Counted from the stretch's first letter, positions 1 through 9,240 are shown. The stretch: 64,000 bases of DNA from Io17-Chloro-G2 sp965226915 (GCA_965226915.1 CBDDEJ010000011.1:124001-188000); one strand, 5' to 3'. Program-made: numbers and translations. The notes: generated by a model from the sequence alone, not told the origin.

Positions 1-758
1 TTATCCCGACCCCGACGCAGGAAGTATCGTTCGCTGGGAGTGCTGAAGGTCCAAACATAGCCGTTGCTCCCGTCCTGGCGCCAGCCGGTTTCGTCGCCCT
101 GCACCACGGGACTGGCGCGGACTTGCTCGAGCACCTCTCGCACCGCCGTCTCAGCCTGACGGGCTACTCCATGGACGGCCTGGACGATGGCGCCAACACT
201 CAGGTGCAACTGATGGACGCTCTCCAGGTACCATTGGATGATTCTTATGGGCAACCGTCCCTCCTCCCGCAGGGTCACCATCAGGCTTACCAGATTGACC
301 CCCAGGCGCTGCTGGCCCAGAACCACCCCCTGCAGGGCCTCTTTGGGCAGCCGGCGCCGCTGGCATACCGGACAGATGCGGGCTACCAGAGCGTGCTCGG
401 TCACTTCTACCGGAGCCACCGGTAGCTCAATGACTTCCCGAGTTCGCTGTACCCATCCGCCGTTCAGGTGAGTCCCGCAGTCGGGACAGACCGCCACGGC
501 ATGCTCCACCCGCCGGGTAGGAGTCATGCGCTGGCGGGCGAAGCCATGGCGGCGCGGCTTTCTGGGCTCCTTTTTCTCCGGCGCTTGCCGGCTGGAGTGC
601 GGCTGATTACCCGGCATCCCCGACGACCCGCGCCGGTTGGGACGGGATTCCAGAACCCCAATCCGCCTTTGCAAATCGGCAATGACTCCCCGCTGGCCGG
701 CAATTATCTCCAGCAGAGTTTCGCCACTCGCCGCGTTCAGGTCTAGTTCAGTGTCCAC
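1..758 (-). mobile_element. IS66-family transposase, 5' part (runs off window)
   Basis: The minus strand reads as one open frame from a GTG at 758 to the window edge. It has a coiled N-terminal segment (LLEIIAGQRGVIADLQRRI), a basic linker, a CPDCGTH/CPVCQRRR zinc-finger pair, and the start of the DDE core (VVQGDETGWRQDG, then VWTFSTPSERYFLRRGR). This order is that of IS66 TnpC. The frame shows no internal stop in the visible part. A second, broken copy lies at 60690-61720 and aligns over the same segments, so the family is present at least twice. The GTG start is inferred and no ATG is available. No inverted repeat was identified. Confidence 0.8.
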
Positions 759-862
759 CTCCCTGGTATGCCACAACTCCCCCGGCCATGCCAGCGTTTT
801 TCCAACGGCTTTGAGCCAATTCACCTCATCAACTCTGAACAGTTACCAAACCACAGCCGGTC

Positions 863-891
863 TTGAGACTCCCAGCATAGTGCCCTATACT
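863..891 (+). promoter_or_regulatory. Sigma-70-type promoter of dnaJ
   Basis: A -35 box TTGAGA (863-868) and a -10 box TATACT (886-891) are separated by exactly 17 nt. The predicted transcript start near 898 leaves a leader of about 60 nt before the dnaJ start. No CIRCE-like inverted repeat is visible, so heat control by HrcA is not indicated. Confidence 0.7.
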
Positions 892-957
892 TTAAAGGCT
901 AGTAACCAATTTTATGTTTCTGTAACAAAACTATTTAGCTTGCCGCAGGGGATGTTC

Positions 958-2235
958 ATGGCCAACCGGGACTACTACGACGTTTTGGGGGTTTCCAAAA
1001 CGGATAACGACGAAGGGATTCGCCGCGCATACCGAAAGATGGCCATGGAGTATCATCCTGACCGGAATAAAGAGGCGGGCGCCGAAGAAAAATTCAAGGA
1101 AATAAACGAAGCCTACCAAGTATTGTCAGACCCAAAAAAACGGAACCAATACGACACCTACGGCCGAACCGGCGGGGGAAGCAATGGAGGCTTCGACCGG
1201 CCCTTCGACGGATATGATGTCTTCGGCGGCTTCGGCGATATATTCGACTCTTTTTTCGGAGACGCTTCGGGGCGCCGCAGCCGGGAAGCTCAACGGGGCG
1301 CAGACCTGAACCAGCGTCTGACACTCACGTTCGAAGAGTCCGTGTTCGGTGTGGACCGCCAGTTGGACCTTGCCCGCTTGGAACGGTGTAATAGATGCGC
1401 CGGGGCAGGCAACGAACCTGGCACCGCGATAAACAATTGCACCACCTGCCGTGGCAGCGGCCAGGTTCGCCGGGTCCAACGCAGCATCTTTGGCCAATTC
1501 GCCCAGGTGACCGCCTGCACCTCTTGCCGGGGCACGGGGAAAGCCATTGAGAAGCCTTGCAACATCTGCAAAGGCGCCGGTTTAGACCGGAGGGAACGCA
1601 AAATATCCGTCAAGATCCCAGCTGGAGTGGATGACGGCATGCAGGTCCGTCTTACTTCGGAGGGAGACGCGGGCTCCGGAGGGGGGCCGGCGGGAAACCT
1701 ATACGTTCAACTTCGCGTCAGCGCCCACGACAAATTCCACCGCGACGGAAATGATCTGGTGTACATACTACCGGTCAACGTGGCCGAAGCCGCTCTGGGA
1801 GTGGACAAGAATGTGCCCACGTTGGACGGAGACTATGAGACCGTAAAAGTTCCCCAGGGCACCCAACCCGGCGCGGAATTCCGAATCAAGGGCAAGGGCG
1901 TGCCCCACCTAAATCTCAATCGAAGGGGCGACTTGCGCGTGTTGGTGGACCTGAAGGTCCCCGACAAATTGAACAGGCAACAGCGAGAGCTTTTGGAACA
2001 GTTGGCCCAGAGCTTGTCCTCAAACGGGGAAACGGCCGGTTCCCGGCAAACCGAGCCGGAGGCCCCGCCCAAGAAATCGTCCCAAAAAGCTGAAAATTCC
2101 GGCCAGGCGCCCAACGGGGAACACGCCGCAACCAACGGCGACGACTCAGACCACCCAAACGCCGACGGCCGTCAAAACGGCAAGGAACACGGCGACAAGG
2201 GCATTTTCGAACGCATCAAGGATTCATTGGGCTAA
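958..2235 (+). CDS. dnaJ: Chaperone DnaJ (Hsp40)
   Basis: Co-chaperone that stimulates DnaK ATPase and delivers unfolded clients in the cytosol. Domains in order are: J domain (residues 1-70, with the YHPDRN motif), Gly/Phe-rich linker with DVFGGFGDIFDSFFG, a zinc-finger region with four repeats (CNRCAGAG, CTTCRGSG, CTSCRGTG, CNICKGAG), and two beta-sandwich client-binding domains. The 425 aa length exceeds the usual 370-380 because of a roughly 60-residue Asn/Gly/Asp/Lys-rich tail that ends in GIFERIKDSLG. The ATG at 958 is preferred over the one at 952 because AGGGG lies 7 nt upstream and MANRDYYDVLG is the usual N-terminus. An in-frame upstream extension exists but lies across the promoter. 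grpE and dnaK are not next to it. Confidence 0.97.
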   Translation: MANRDYYDVLGVSKTDNDEGIRRAYRKMAMEYHPDRNKEAGAEEKFKEINEAYQVLSDPKKRNQYDTYGRTGGGSNGGFDRPFDGYDVFGGFGDIFDSFFGDASGRRSREAQRGADLNQRLTLTFEESVFGVDRQLDLARLERCNRCAGAGNEPGTAINNCTTCRGSGQVRRVQRSIFGQFAQVTACTSCRGTGKAIEKPCNICKGAGLDRRERKISVKIPAGVDDGMQVRLTSEGDAGSGGGPAGNLYVQLRVSAHDKFHRDGNDLVYILPVNVAEAALGVDKNVPTLDGDYETVKVPQGTQPGAEFRIKGKGVPHLNLNRRGDLRVLVDLKVPDKLNRQQRELLEQLAQSLSSNGETAGSRQTEPEAPPKKSSQKAENSGQAPNGEHAATNGDDSDHPNADGRQNGKEHGDKGIFERIKDSLG

Positions 2236-2317
2236 TTTCCAATCCCAGCCACCGCGACCTTGCATAATGCCTTTGCCACGCGCCTAGTTTGAGTTGCCAT
2301 GGGCATCATCATTAAGA

Positions 2318-2348
2318 CCGGGTCAACCGATACCCGGGCCTTTCTTTT
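2318..2348 (+). terminator. Hairpin with T-rich tail between dnaJ and prmA
   Basis: The arms CCGGGT and ACCCGG flank an 8-nt loop and are followed by GCCTTTCTTTT. This resembles an intrinsic terminator, probably partial because prmA starts only 10 nt later and its ribosome-binding site (TTGGAG) abuts the T tract. Confidence 0.5.
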
Positions 2349-2357
2349 GGAGTTTCT

Positions 2358-3230
2358 GTGACCTGGCAAGAGATAAGCATTCAAGTGCCCGATGAGTACG
2401 TAGAGCCCGTGTCATACCTTTTCTCGCGATACGGACATGGTCTTGCCATGGAACCGGTGGGCGCCGGACAAGTTGTTTTGCGGACGTACCTGAACACCAC
2501 TTCCCGGCAACGCCTGGCCCAAATCGAAGTGGGTGTCAGGCTGATCAACTCCCTGGAACCCGTGGGCGATTTGACCTTCACCCCTCTGCAAGACGGCGCC
2601 GATTGGGAGAAGGCCTGGAAGTCGCATTTTACCGTGCTCAACGTCGGACACCGGTTATTGATCAAACCGTCGTGGATCGAACATGACCCATCTCCGGAAC
2701 AAATCGTAATCGAGCTGGACCCGGGGATGGCCTTTGGCACCGGTTACCACCCCACCACCTACGGTTGCATGGAGGCGTTAGAGCGGTTGTCCAAGCCAGG
2801 AATGGCGATTTTGGACCTGGGTTCCGGCTCTGGAATCTTGACCATTACAGCGTTGAAATTGGGCGCCGGCCGGGCGGTGGCCATGGATATCGACCCCCAG
2901 GCCATCACAGCCGCGAGGCAAAATTTCCGCCGCTGCCGGTTACAAAGCCAGATTTCCATGGCGCAGGGCACACTGCCCCACCCCATGGCGCCCGACGGGG
3001 AATTCGATCTGGTGGTGGCCAACATCTCCAAAAGGGCGATCTGCGAGCGGGCGCCCTTCATCGCCAAATGTTTGAAAAGCCAAGGAGAACGTCGGGGCGC
3101 GTTTGTCGCCTCGGGGTTTCTACGGGAACAGGCGCCGGAAGTGTTGGAAACTATGTCGAATCTAGGTTTGAACCTGATTGAAGATAACCCTCGGGAAGAC
3201 TGGACGACTCTGGTTTTTAGCGCGCCCTAG
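2358..3230 (+). CDS. prmA: Ribosomal protein L11 methyltransferase
   Basis: SAM-dependent enzyme that trimethylates ribosomal protein L11. The protein is 290 aa, typical for PrmA. The N-terminal L11-recognition domain is followed by the family signature FGTGYHPTT and motif I LDLGSGSGILTITALKLGA near residue 155, then VANISKRAI, which is the family's variant of the NPP(Y/F)-like motif IV. It starts at a GTG (2358) with TTGGAG 6 nt upstream. The dnaJ-prmA order is common in bacteria and supports the call. The catalytic motif has ISK where many homologues have IL, which I treat as ordinary variation. Confidence 0.93.
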   Translation: MTWQEISIQVPDEYVEPVSYLFSRYGHGLAMEPVGAGQVVLRTYLNTTSRQRLAQIEVGVRLINSLEPVGDLTFTPLQDGADWEKAWKSHFTVLNVGHRLLIKPSWIEHDPSPEQIVIELDPGMAFGTGYHPTTYGCMEALERLSKPGMAILDLGSGSGILTITALKLGAGRAVAMDIDPQAITAARQNFRRCRLQSQISMAQGTLPHPMAPDGEFDLVVANISKRAICERAPFIAKCLKSQGERRGAFVASGFLREQAPEVLETMSNLGLNLIEDNPREDWTTLVFSAP

Positions 3231-3484
3231 TCTTTGGCTTCCGCATTTTTGTTTCGGGACCTCCAATCACCCAACAACTCCCAATAATACCCGCAAAAAA
3301 TCAGCAATAATCGCGGCCCTCCTTATTCCCGGTTCAGGCACGTTGGTCCGAGAACCAGCGTGCTATACTTGAGAAAATTCGGCGTTTCGAAGCCTTATTA
3401 TAAGTTTGCCGGGGGGCGGGGCACATTCAACTGGAGCCGCCTAATCGATAGCCTTTAAGTTGCAAACTCTTGGAGCATTTGGGG

Positions 3485-4546
3485 ATGGAACTGGTGATCT
3501 TGGACCGCTATGAACCGGGCGGGCGGCTGGGCACGGGCGCCGACTACGAGGTTCGTTCCGCCGTGGACCGGGAAACCGGCGGCCAGGTGGTCCTCAAACG
3601 CCCCGTTCCCCAGATGATAAAGCTCAACCAACACGGCGGCGCCGAGTCTCGCACGGAAAGACTCCTCCAGGCACATCAGGAATTAGTGCCCTCCGTTGGC
3701 GGAATCATCCCCATCTTGGGCTACACCGAACCGGCCAACCACGATGAGTTCTTCGGCGACTCCTTGGGCCATGAGTATCGGGTAACCGTGGAAGAACGGG
3801 CCAAGGGTATCCCCCTTTTGGGCGACCACATGGCCCGCATCACCGGTGTACCCATCGGCGCGGGACAAAACCTTTTCGCCTTGCATCCCCTGGGCCAGAC
3901 CGCCGGGCAGCCAGCTTTTCCGGTGCAGCAGCAACTGTTGGACGTTGAACAGGTATTCCTGAATGCCGGATACCTATTATTGGACCTGCGGCCCCAGAAC
4001 ATTTACTATCAACCGGCCGCAGCAGCAACCGTGGTAATTGACTGCGGGGCGTTGGAGTCCTTGAACCAAGAACAAAACGAGGATTCCGCGGGTAATCGGC
4101 GGAGAACCGCTCCGAAAGACATCAATGATTTTTGCCTGGAAATGCTCAAGTTTTACACGACTCCCCAGCGTCCCCCGGAAGAGGCGGCGAGTTACCGCGA
4201 CCCCTACGGGCTGCGGCCCATAGTGCGCTTTGAGGATGAATTAGCCGAGTTGGAAGCCGCTTTCAACGAATCCAATGCCGAGCAAGATCAAGCTTTAGAC
4301 AACGGCTGCCGGGCGGCCGCGTTGGTTATAATCAACAACGTCCGCAACCGATCATATTCGGGGTTAGACGTTTTCAGGAAGGATCTGGACACATATCTGC
4401 AAGAGGTCCAACAGCGCAATCAGGGGCTGCCAAATCATCTTCAGGCGAAAGGCGCCTGGCACGAAGCATGTGAGTGGTTGAGGGCTGATTATTGGCGCAA
4501 ATACCTATTTGAGCCCGAGGTGGAGTTGGCGCCGTTCCAGTCGTGA
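3485..4546 (+). CDS. Atypical protein-kinase-like protein
   Basis: The sequence shows a glycine-rich loop (RLGTGADYEVRSAVD), a lysine in VVLKRP that fits kinase Lys72, and a catalytic-loop equivalent LLLDLRPQNIYY followed by VIDCGAL. The last two correspond to HRDLKxxN and DFG, with DFG changed to DCG. Asp, Asn and the metal-binding Asp are all kept, so activity is plausible. About 353 aa, no membrane segment seen. The ATG at 3485 has TTGGAG upstream; a TTG 15 nt earlier is the alternative start. A PP2C-type phosphatase follows 110 nt downstream, which suggests a kinase/phosphatase switch. The partner substrate is unknown. A weak promoter (TTGGTC, 15 nt, TATACT) ends at 3369. Confidence 0.65.
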   Translation: MELVILDRYEPGGRLGTGADYEVRSAVDRETGGQVVLKRPVPQMIKLNQHGGAESRTERLLQAHQELVPSVGGIIPILGYTEPANHDEFFGDSLGHEYRVTVEERAKGIPLLGDHMARITGVPIGAGQNLFALHPLGQTAGQPAFPVQQQLLDVEQVFLNAGYLLLDLRPQNIYYQPAAAATVVIDCGALESLNQEQNEDSAGNRRRTAPKDINDFCLEMLKFYTTPQRPPEEAASYRDPYGLRPIVRFEDELAELEAAFNESNAEQDQALDNGCRAAALVIINNVRNRSYSGLDVFRKDLDTYLQEVQQRNQGLPNHLQAKGAWHEACEWLRADYWRKYLFEPEVELAPFQS

Positions 4547-4656
4547 CCAAACAGGGGCCGGGGCGGAGACGGCGCCAACCTAGTCCAAATGCCCGAATGC
4601 TCATCGCCCGATCGCCTGATCGCCCGAAAACAGTGGAGGATTTGAGGAAGTAACTT

Positions 4657-5334
4657 ATGCTGGCAAGCGCGGTGGCGAATTTTCTGGACAATTCCAGTCA
4701 TGGTGAAGACAGCTTTTTGATTCGAGACCTGGGGGGAGGGCAATTTCTGGACGCCGTCATGGACGGGGTCACGGGCCACGGGGGAGCGGAAGCTAGCAAA
4801 TCTTTGGTCGAGGCGTTAACCTCGGCTGACATCACGTCGCCGGACGACATCGTTAAAGTCTTGGAGGAATTAAACGACGAGTTCTTTCAAGTTGGCGGAG
4901 GCCGTTTTCTCTTGACCACGGTATCGGCCGCTTTGTTTCTCGATGGTCAAATGTACATTTTGAGCGCCGGCGATAGCCCGGTTTACATCATGAACGGCGA
5001 CTCGGTCCAACAATTGACCGGGAGGATCGGCGGGTTCCTGCACGTGGGTGTGGCCAAGGCGGTGGGCGCCGCATCAGATTTGGCCAACCTAGTAAAAATG
5101 GATTTCGCCGTTGAGCCAGGCACCAGGTTGGTGCTAGCCACCGACGGCGTCAGCGACAACGTCCAAACCAACGAACTGGCGGAAATGGTGCGGGGAGCTT
5201 CGGGCCCCGAGGATGCGTCCCATCTGGTCAACAGCACCATCGAGTCCCGCCTAGAAGTAGGCCAAATACCCGAGCAGCTGGGACGGCGGTTCCGCCACGA
5301 CGACCGCACGGCAATTTTCCGGTTCTTCGAGTAG
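4657..5334 (+). CDS. PP2C-family Ser/Thr protein phosphatase
   Basis: Metal-dependent phosphatase of about 225 aa, close to a minimal PP2C domain. Recognisable motifs are VMDGVTGHGG (metal-binding Asp and Gly), ILSAGDSPVYIMNGD, RLVLATDGVSDNV (second metal-binding Asp), and HDDRTAIFRF at the end (final Asp). The start ATG has GAGGAAG 6 nt upstream. It lies just after the kinase-like gene, so it probably reverses that protein's phosphorylations. The N-terminus lacks the RxxNED-type beta strand of some homologues but has HGEDSF, an equivalent. No receptor or transmembrane part is present, so it is expected to be cytosolic. Confidence 0.88.
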   Translation: MLASAVANFLDNSSHGEDSFLIRDLGGGQFLDAVMDGVTGHGGAEASKSLVEALTSADITSPDDIVKVLEELNDEFFQVGGGRFLLTTVSAALFLDGQMYILSAGDSPVYIMNGDSVQQLTGRIGGFLHVGVAKAVGAASDLANLVKMDFAVEPGTRLVLATDGVSDNVQTNELAEMVRGASGPEDASHLVNSTIESRLEVGQIPEQLGRRFRHDDRTAIFRFFE

Positions 5335-5455
5335 ATCGAAGTACCGGCCGCACACGACTTTCTGGGACCTTACTGCCTCGGGGCGGTATCGGGCTGGGTC
5401 CGTAGCTGTTTCAACCCGAATCGGAGTATTATGTCTACAAGCCGAACGGCTAGGC

Positions 5456-5484
5456 TTGTTCCGGTCAGGCCGGTTTGCTACAAT
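5456..5484 (+). promoter_or_regulatory. Sigma-70-type promoter of inositol-1-phosphate synthase gene
   Basis: TTGTTC (5456-5461) and TACAAT (5479-5484) are 17 nt apart. The open frame of the downstream gene extends back through this promoter, which argues for the downstream TTG start at 5543. Confidence 0.65.
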
Positions 5485-5542
5485 TCAGCCGGTTTCACAA
5501 CCGAAATTTTTAGGCACTAGAAGAGAAAAAGGAGCACTAGCA

Positions 5543-6628
5543 TTGGGGAAGATCAAGGTAGCGATAATCGGGGTTGGAAACTGTGCTTCCTCCTTCGTAC
5601 AAGGCATTCACCACTACGTGGAGTTACCCGACGACGCCGACGTCCCCGGAGTCATGCATACAAAAGTCGGCGAATACCGGATTGATGACATCGAGGTAGT
5701 GGCCGCCTTCGACATCGACGAAAACAAAGTTGGTAAAGACCTCTCGGAAGTGATCTTCACCAAACCCAACAACACATTGAAGTTCGCCGACGTGCCTCAC
5801 ACCGGGGTGACGGTGGAACGGGGAATGACCCACGACGGCATTGGCAAATACGTATCCCACCTACTGAAAAAATCCCCTCATCCCACGGCCGACATATCGG
5901 GAATACTCAAAGAGCGCGAAGTCGATGTGGTCATCAACTACCTCCCGGTGGGCAGCGAGATGGCCACCAAGTGGTATGTTGAGCAGATACTAGACGCCCG
6001 CTGCGCTATGATCAATTGCATTCCAGTCTTCATCGCCAAAGAAGAATACTGGCGGAACCGGTTTGAGGAGCGAGGAGTGCCCATCGTCGGGGACGACATC
6101 AAGTCCCAGTTAGGGGCGACCATCACCCATCGGGTCTTGACCCGCCTTTTTGAAGACCGGGGGGTCAAAATTTTAAATACCTATCAACTGAACTTCGGTG
6201 GTAACACCGACTTTCTCAACCTTTTGGAGCGGGAGAGGACGGTTTCCAAGCGGATCTCCAAGACGGCCGCCGTAACCTCCCAGATGGATGAAGAGATACA
6301 TCCCGACGATATTCACGTCGGTCCCAGCGACCATGTTCCGTGGCTTCAAGACCGCAAATGGTGCCACATTCGGATGGAAGGCCGTTCCTTCGGCGGCGCG
6401 CCGATAAACATGGAAGTCAAGCTGGAAGTCTGGGACAGCCCAAACTCGGCGGGAGTGGTGGTCGACGCCGTTCGGTGCGCCAAACTGGCTTTGGACCGGA
6501 AGATAGGCGGCGCCATAATGGGCCCCAGCGCCTACTTCATGAAGTCTCCTCCCACCCAATACACCGACGACGTGGCCCGAGATATGGTGGAAGCCTTCAT
6601 CACCGGTGAGGGGGATACCGAAGGGTAG
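5543..6628 (+). CDS. ino1: Inositol-1-phosphate synthase
   Basis: NAD-dependent cyclisation of glucose-6-phosphate to 1L-myo-inositol-1-phosphate. The N-terminus KVAIIGVGNCASSFVQG is the dinucleotide-binding loop. NYLPVGSEMATKWY, GDDIKSQLGATITHR and NFGGNTDFLNL are family motifs, and 361 aa fits the short prokaryotic (actinobacterial/archaeal) type. Start TTG with AAAAAGGAG 8 nt upstream. It is followed after 44 nt by a GT4 glycosyltransferase and then a CDP-alcohol phosphatidyltransferase, an arrangement that points to inositol phospholipid or mannoside synthesis rather than a compatible solute. Confidence 0.93.
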   Translation: MGKIKVAIIGVGNCASSFVQGIHHYVELPDDADVPGVMHTKVGEYRIDDIEVVAAFDIDENKVGKDLSEVIFTKPNNTLKFADVPHTGVTVERGMTHDGIGKYVSHLLKKSPHPTADISGILKEREVDVVINYLPVGSEMATKWYVEQILDARCAMINCIPVFIAKEEYWRNRFEERGVPIVGDDIKSQLGATITHRVLTRLFEDRGVKILNTYQLNFGGNTDFLNLLERERTVSKRISKTAAVTSQMDEEIHPDDIHVGPSDHVPWLQDRKWCHIRMEGRSFGGAPINMEVKLEVWDSPNSAGVVVDAVRCAKLALDRKIGGAIMGPSAYFMKSPPTQYTDDVARDMVEAFITGEGDTEG

Positions 6629-6672
6629 ACGTGACGGGGTTTAGCCCCATCGCCTGGGACGGGAGGACCTCC

Positions 6673-7815
6673 TTGAAAATTGCGATGGTATCGCCCTACG
6701 ACTTCACTTGGCCGGGCGGTGTGACGGCCCACGTTAGCCACCTTGCCAGGGAGTTGGGCCGGTCAGGTCATCAGGTTCAGGTGCTGGCGCCCCACTCGCC
6801 TTCCCGGACCTGTGAGGACGCTGATAAATTTGTCCCGCTGGGAAGGTCCGTTCCTCTGCCCAGCGGCGGGTCCATCGCCAGAGTGTCCCTGTCATGGTGG
6901 TTGTACCGCAAAGTCCGGTCACTGCTGCAAGAAGAGGACTTCGATATCATCCACCTTCACGAGCCGATGGCCCCAATTCTGCCTCTCTGTGTTCTAGAAT
7001 TCTCCCACGCGGTTAACGTGGGCACGTTTCACGCCACCAACAACAACAGCCATCTCTACAAGCTCAGCCAGCCCATTACCAAACGGTGGCACCAACGCCT
7101 CCACGGCGGCATAGCGGTCTCACCTGCGGCCAAGCGTTATGTCAACAACACATTTCCCGGCGAATATAAGATCATCCCCAACGGCATAGACCTAGACCAT
7201 TTCACAGACAACGCGGCGCCCTGGCCCCAGTACCGGGACGGCAAGACCAATATCTTGTTCGTGGGACGTTTGGAAAAGCGCAAAGGTCTGAAGTACCTCT
7301 TGGAAGCTTACAGCAAGCTAAAGTGGGAATTCCCCGACATCAGGTTGTTGGTCGTCGGGCCCGGCAACCCGGACAAAGACTCCCACCGGATTCTTGGGGC
7401 GCAGAATCTGCAAGACGTGGAATTCATCGGTCCCGTCTCCCAAATGGACCTGCCCCGGTACTACGCTTCTGCCGATGTCTTCTGCTCCCCAGCCACCGGT
7501 TCCGAGAGTTTCGGCATCGTTTTGCTGGAAGCCATGGCAATGGGCAAGCCGGTGGTGGCGTCGAACCTTGAAGGCTACGCCAGCATAGTTTCCGACGGCA
7601 AACAGGGGATTTTGTTCCCTCCCAAAAACGGCGAAGCGCTGGCCGCCGCGCTGTCGCGGCTGGTTCGGGACCCGGAGTTACGCCGGCGAATGGGGCAAGA
7701 AGGACGTTTGGCGGTTGACCAATACCGCTGGGAAGAGGTGGCCCGCCAAGTGGAAGAATACTACTACCAATGCTTGGATTCGGCGAATGGACATTTTGGG
7801 GCGAGAGCAGTTTAG
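6673..7815 (+). CDS. GT4-family glycosyltransferase (PimA-like)
   Basis: The GT-B fold is visible. The N-terminal Rossmann half begins KIAMVSPYDFTWPGGVTAHV with FHATNNNSHLY and IPNGIDLDHF. The C-terminal half has ILFVGRLEKRKGLKYLLEA and the donor-site ESFGIVLLEAMAMGKPVVAS (E-x7-E). This pattern matches phosphatidylinositol mannosyltransferases (PimA) and related GDP-mannose or UDP-sugar enzymes. Start TTG at 6673 has GGGAGG about 7 nt upstream; a GTG at 6631 is possible. Its neighbours make an inositol-containing lipid the likely acceptor, but the donor sugar is not determinable from sequence. Cytosolic or membrane-peripheral. Confidence 0.85.
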   Translation: MKIAMVSPYDFTWPGGVTAHVSHLARELGRSGHQVQVLAPHSPSRTCEDADKFVPLGRSVPLPSGGSIARVSLSWWLYRKVRSLLQEEDFDIIHLHEPMAPILPLCVLEFSHAVNVGTFHATNNNSHLYKLSQPITKRWHQRLHGGIAVSPAAKRYVNNTFPGEYKIIPNGIDLDHFTDNAAPWPQYRDGKTNILFVGRLEKRKGLKYLLEAYSKLKWEFPDIRLLVVGPGNPDKDSHRILGAQNLQDVEFIGPVSQMDLPRYYASADVFCSPATGSESFGIVLLEAMAMGKPVVASNLEGYASIVSDGKQGILFPPKNGEALAAALSRLVRDPELRRRMGQEGRLAVDQYRWEEVARQVEEYYYQCLDSANGHFGARAV

Positions 7816-8398
7816 AGCGGCGGTCCTCCGCTACATTGAACTTCCGGGCGCCCGATTCCTTCACGCGCTGAAGTTCACTCCCAACTCCATCACCCTCCTG
7901 GGCTTCGCGGTTTGCGTTGTGGCGTCTTTCCTGGCCGGTGGCGGTTGGCTGCTGGAAAGCGGTATAGTTTTTTTGGTGGGGAGCGCCCTAGACCTGATGG
8001 ACGGCGCCCTGGCCCGGCTGACCAACACCGTGCGCCCATTCGGCGCCCTTTTGGACTCAGTGTTCGACCGGCTAGGTGAAGCGGCTCTATTTTTCGGCTT
8101 GGTCATCTACGGGCTTCAGGCCGGATTCAGTGACAACTACCGTCTATTCTTCATAACCGTCATGTTGCTCGCCCTGATCTTCTCCCAATTGGTAAGTTAC
8201 TTGCGGGCCCGAGGCGAGGGGCTGGGCGTGTTCACCCGCGCCGGGATCATGACCCGTCCGGAAAGGGTGGTCCTGCTGGGCGTGGGCCTCATTAGCCAGC
8301 AGATCGTCTGGTTTGCCTTGGCAATTGCAGTGGTGTCTTGCTTCACCTTGTTTCAGCGAATGTTCACCATACGCGCCGAGTTGAACAAGGGTGGCTAA
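7787..8398 (+). CDS. CDP-alcohol phosphatidyltransferase (phosphatidylinositol-phosphate synthase-like)
   Basis: Integral membrane enzyme. The complete family signature DG-x2-AR-x8-G-x3-D-x3-D reads DGALARLTNTVRPFGALLDSVFD, with several hydrophobic helices after it. About 203 aa. The ATG at 7787 overlaps the GT4 gene by 29 nt, so translation is probably coupled. Together with inositol-1-phosphate synthase and a PimA-like transferase, the likely product is phosphatidylinositol phosphate. Phosphatidylglycerophosphate synthase is the alternative, since the signature is shared across the family. Confidence 0.85.
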   Translation: MDILGREQFRAAVLRYIELPGARFLHALKFTPNSITLLGFAVCVVASFLAGGGWLLESGIVFLVGSALDLMDGALARLTNTVRPFGALLDSVFDRLGEAALFFGLVIYGLQAGFSDNYRLFFITVMLLALIFSQLVSYLRARGEGLGVFTRAGIMTRPERVVLLGVGLISQQIVWFALAIAVVSCFTLFQRMFTIRAELNKGG

Positions 8399-8520
8399 CG
8401 GCTGGCTTCGCGTGTACACTGAATCCAGGCCTGGAACCCAGAATTAGAACTCAGCTCGCCTACCCCTCGCGCCTCCAGACTCGCGGCCGAAACCGCCGGT
8501 TAGCCTCGGGAGCCTGCCCA

Positions 8521-9240
8521 ATGGTACAACAAGAACTCATCAACGGCCGGGATAAAGCACAACTCAAACGGACTTTCCGCAAGGACCTGAAAGCCGATGT
8601 GGCTGTGAAGCTTTTTACCCAGAAACCATCGGTGGTCACTGTGCCTGGCCGAGAGTGCACCTATTGCCAGCAAACCCAGCAATTGATGGATGAACTATCC
8701 GGTCTATCGCCAAAGATCCGGCTGGAGACAGTGGATTTTTACCAAGAAATCCAGACTGCCCAGGACTACGGTATTTCCCGGGTCCCGGCGGTGACGATGG
8801 GCGACACCGGGTCTGATCCCGCCAATTTTCGTGTCAAATTTTACGGCATACCCATGGGCTATGAACTGGCCACGTTGGTAGAGGACATTAAAACCATATC
8901 CCGCGGCGTAAGCCCGCTGTCCACCACATCCAGGCGGAAGCTGCGAGAGATCAACCAACCGGTCCATATCCAAATCTTCGTAACCCCCGCCGACGCAACC
9001 TGCCCCGTTCCGGCGCGTCTAACTCACGCTATGGCCTTGGAGAACCAATTTGTCTCTGCGGACGTGGTGGAGATCCAGGAATTTCCTTCTATGGGTCAAA
9101 ACTATGGCGTCAGATCGGTTCCCTACACCGTGATAAACGAGCACATCAGGTTTGGCGGTCCTTTTACCGAGGCCGAGTTGCTGGAAAAGATCCTTCAGGC
9201 CGGCGTCCGGGGAGAAAGCGCCAGCCCGTCGGGCTCGTAA
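8521..9240 (+). CDS. Protein disulfide oxidoreductase-like (double thioredoxin fold)
   Basis: 239 aa protein with two glutaredoxin/thioredoxin-like halves. The first half has VPGRECTYCQQTQQL with a CxxC pair and a cis-Pro-like SRVPAVTMG. The second has VTPADATCPVPARL with only one cysteine at the CxxC position, then VRSVPYTVINE. This layout is that of PDO/GrxA-like proteins found in archaea and thermophiles. Only the N-terminal site looks redox active. No signal peptide is seen, so a cytosolic thiol role is likely. The ATG at 8521 is preceded by non-coding sequence. ribH follows 53 nt downstream. Confidence 0.8.
   Translation: MVQQELINGRDKAQLKRTFRKDLKADVAVKLFTQKPSVVTVPGRECTYCQQTQQLMDELSGLSPKIRLETVDFYQEIQTAQDYGISRVPAVTMGDTGSDPANFRVKFYGIPMGYELATLVEDIKTISRGVSPLSTTSRRKLREINQPVHIQIFVTPADATCPVPARLTHAMALENQFVSADVVEIQEFPSMGQNYGVRSVPYTVINEHIRFGGPFTEAELLEKILQAGVRGESASPSGS

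Noticed and set aside
637..957. Long N-terminal extension of dnaJ in the same frame
   Set aside because: It lies across the IS66 gene start and the dnaJ promoter, and the ribosome-binding site and family alignment place the start at 958.
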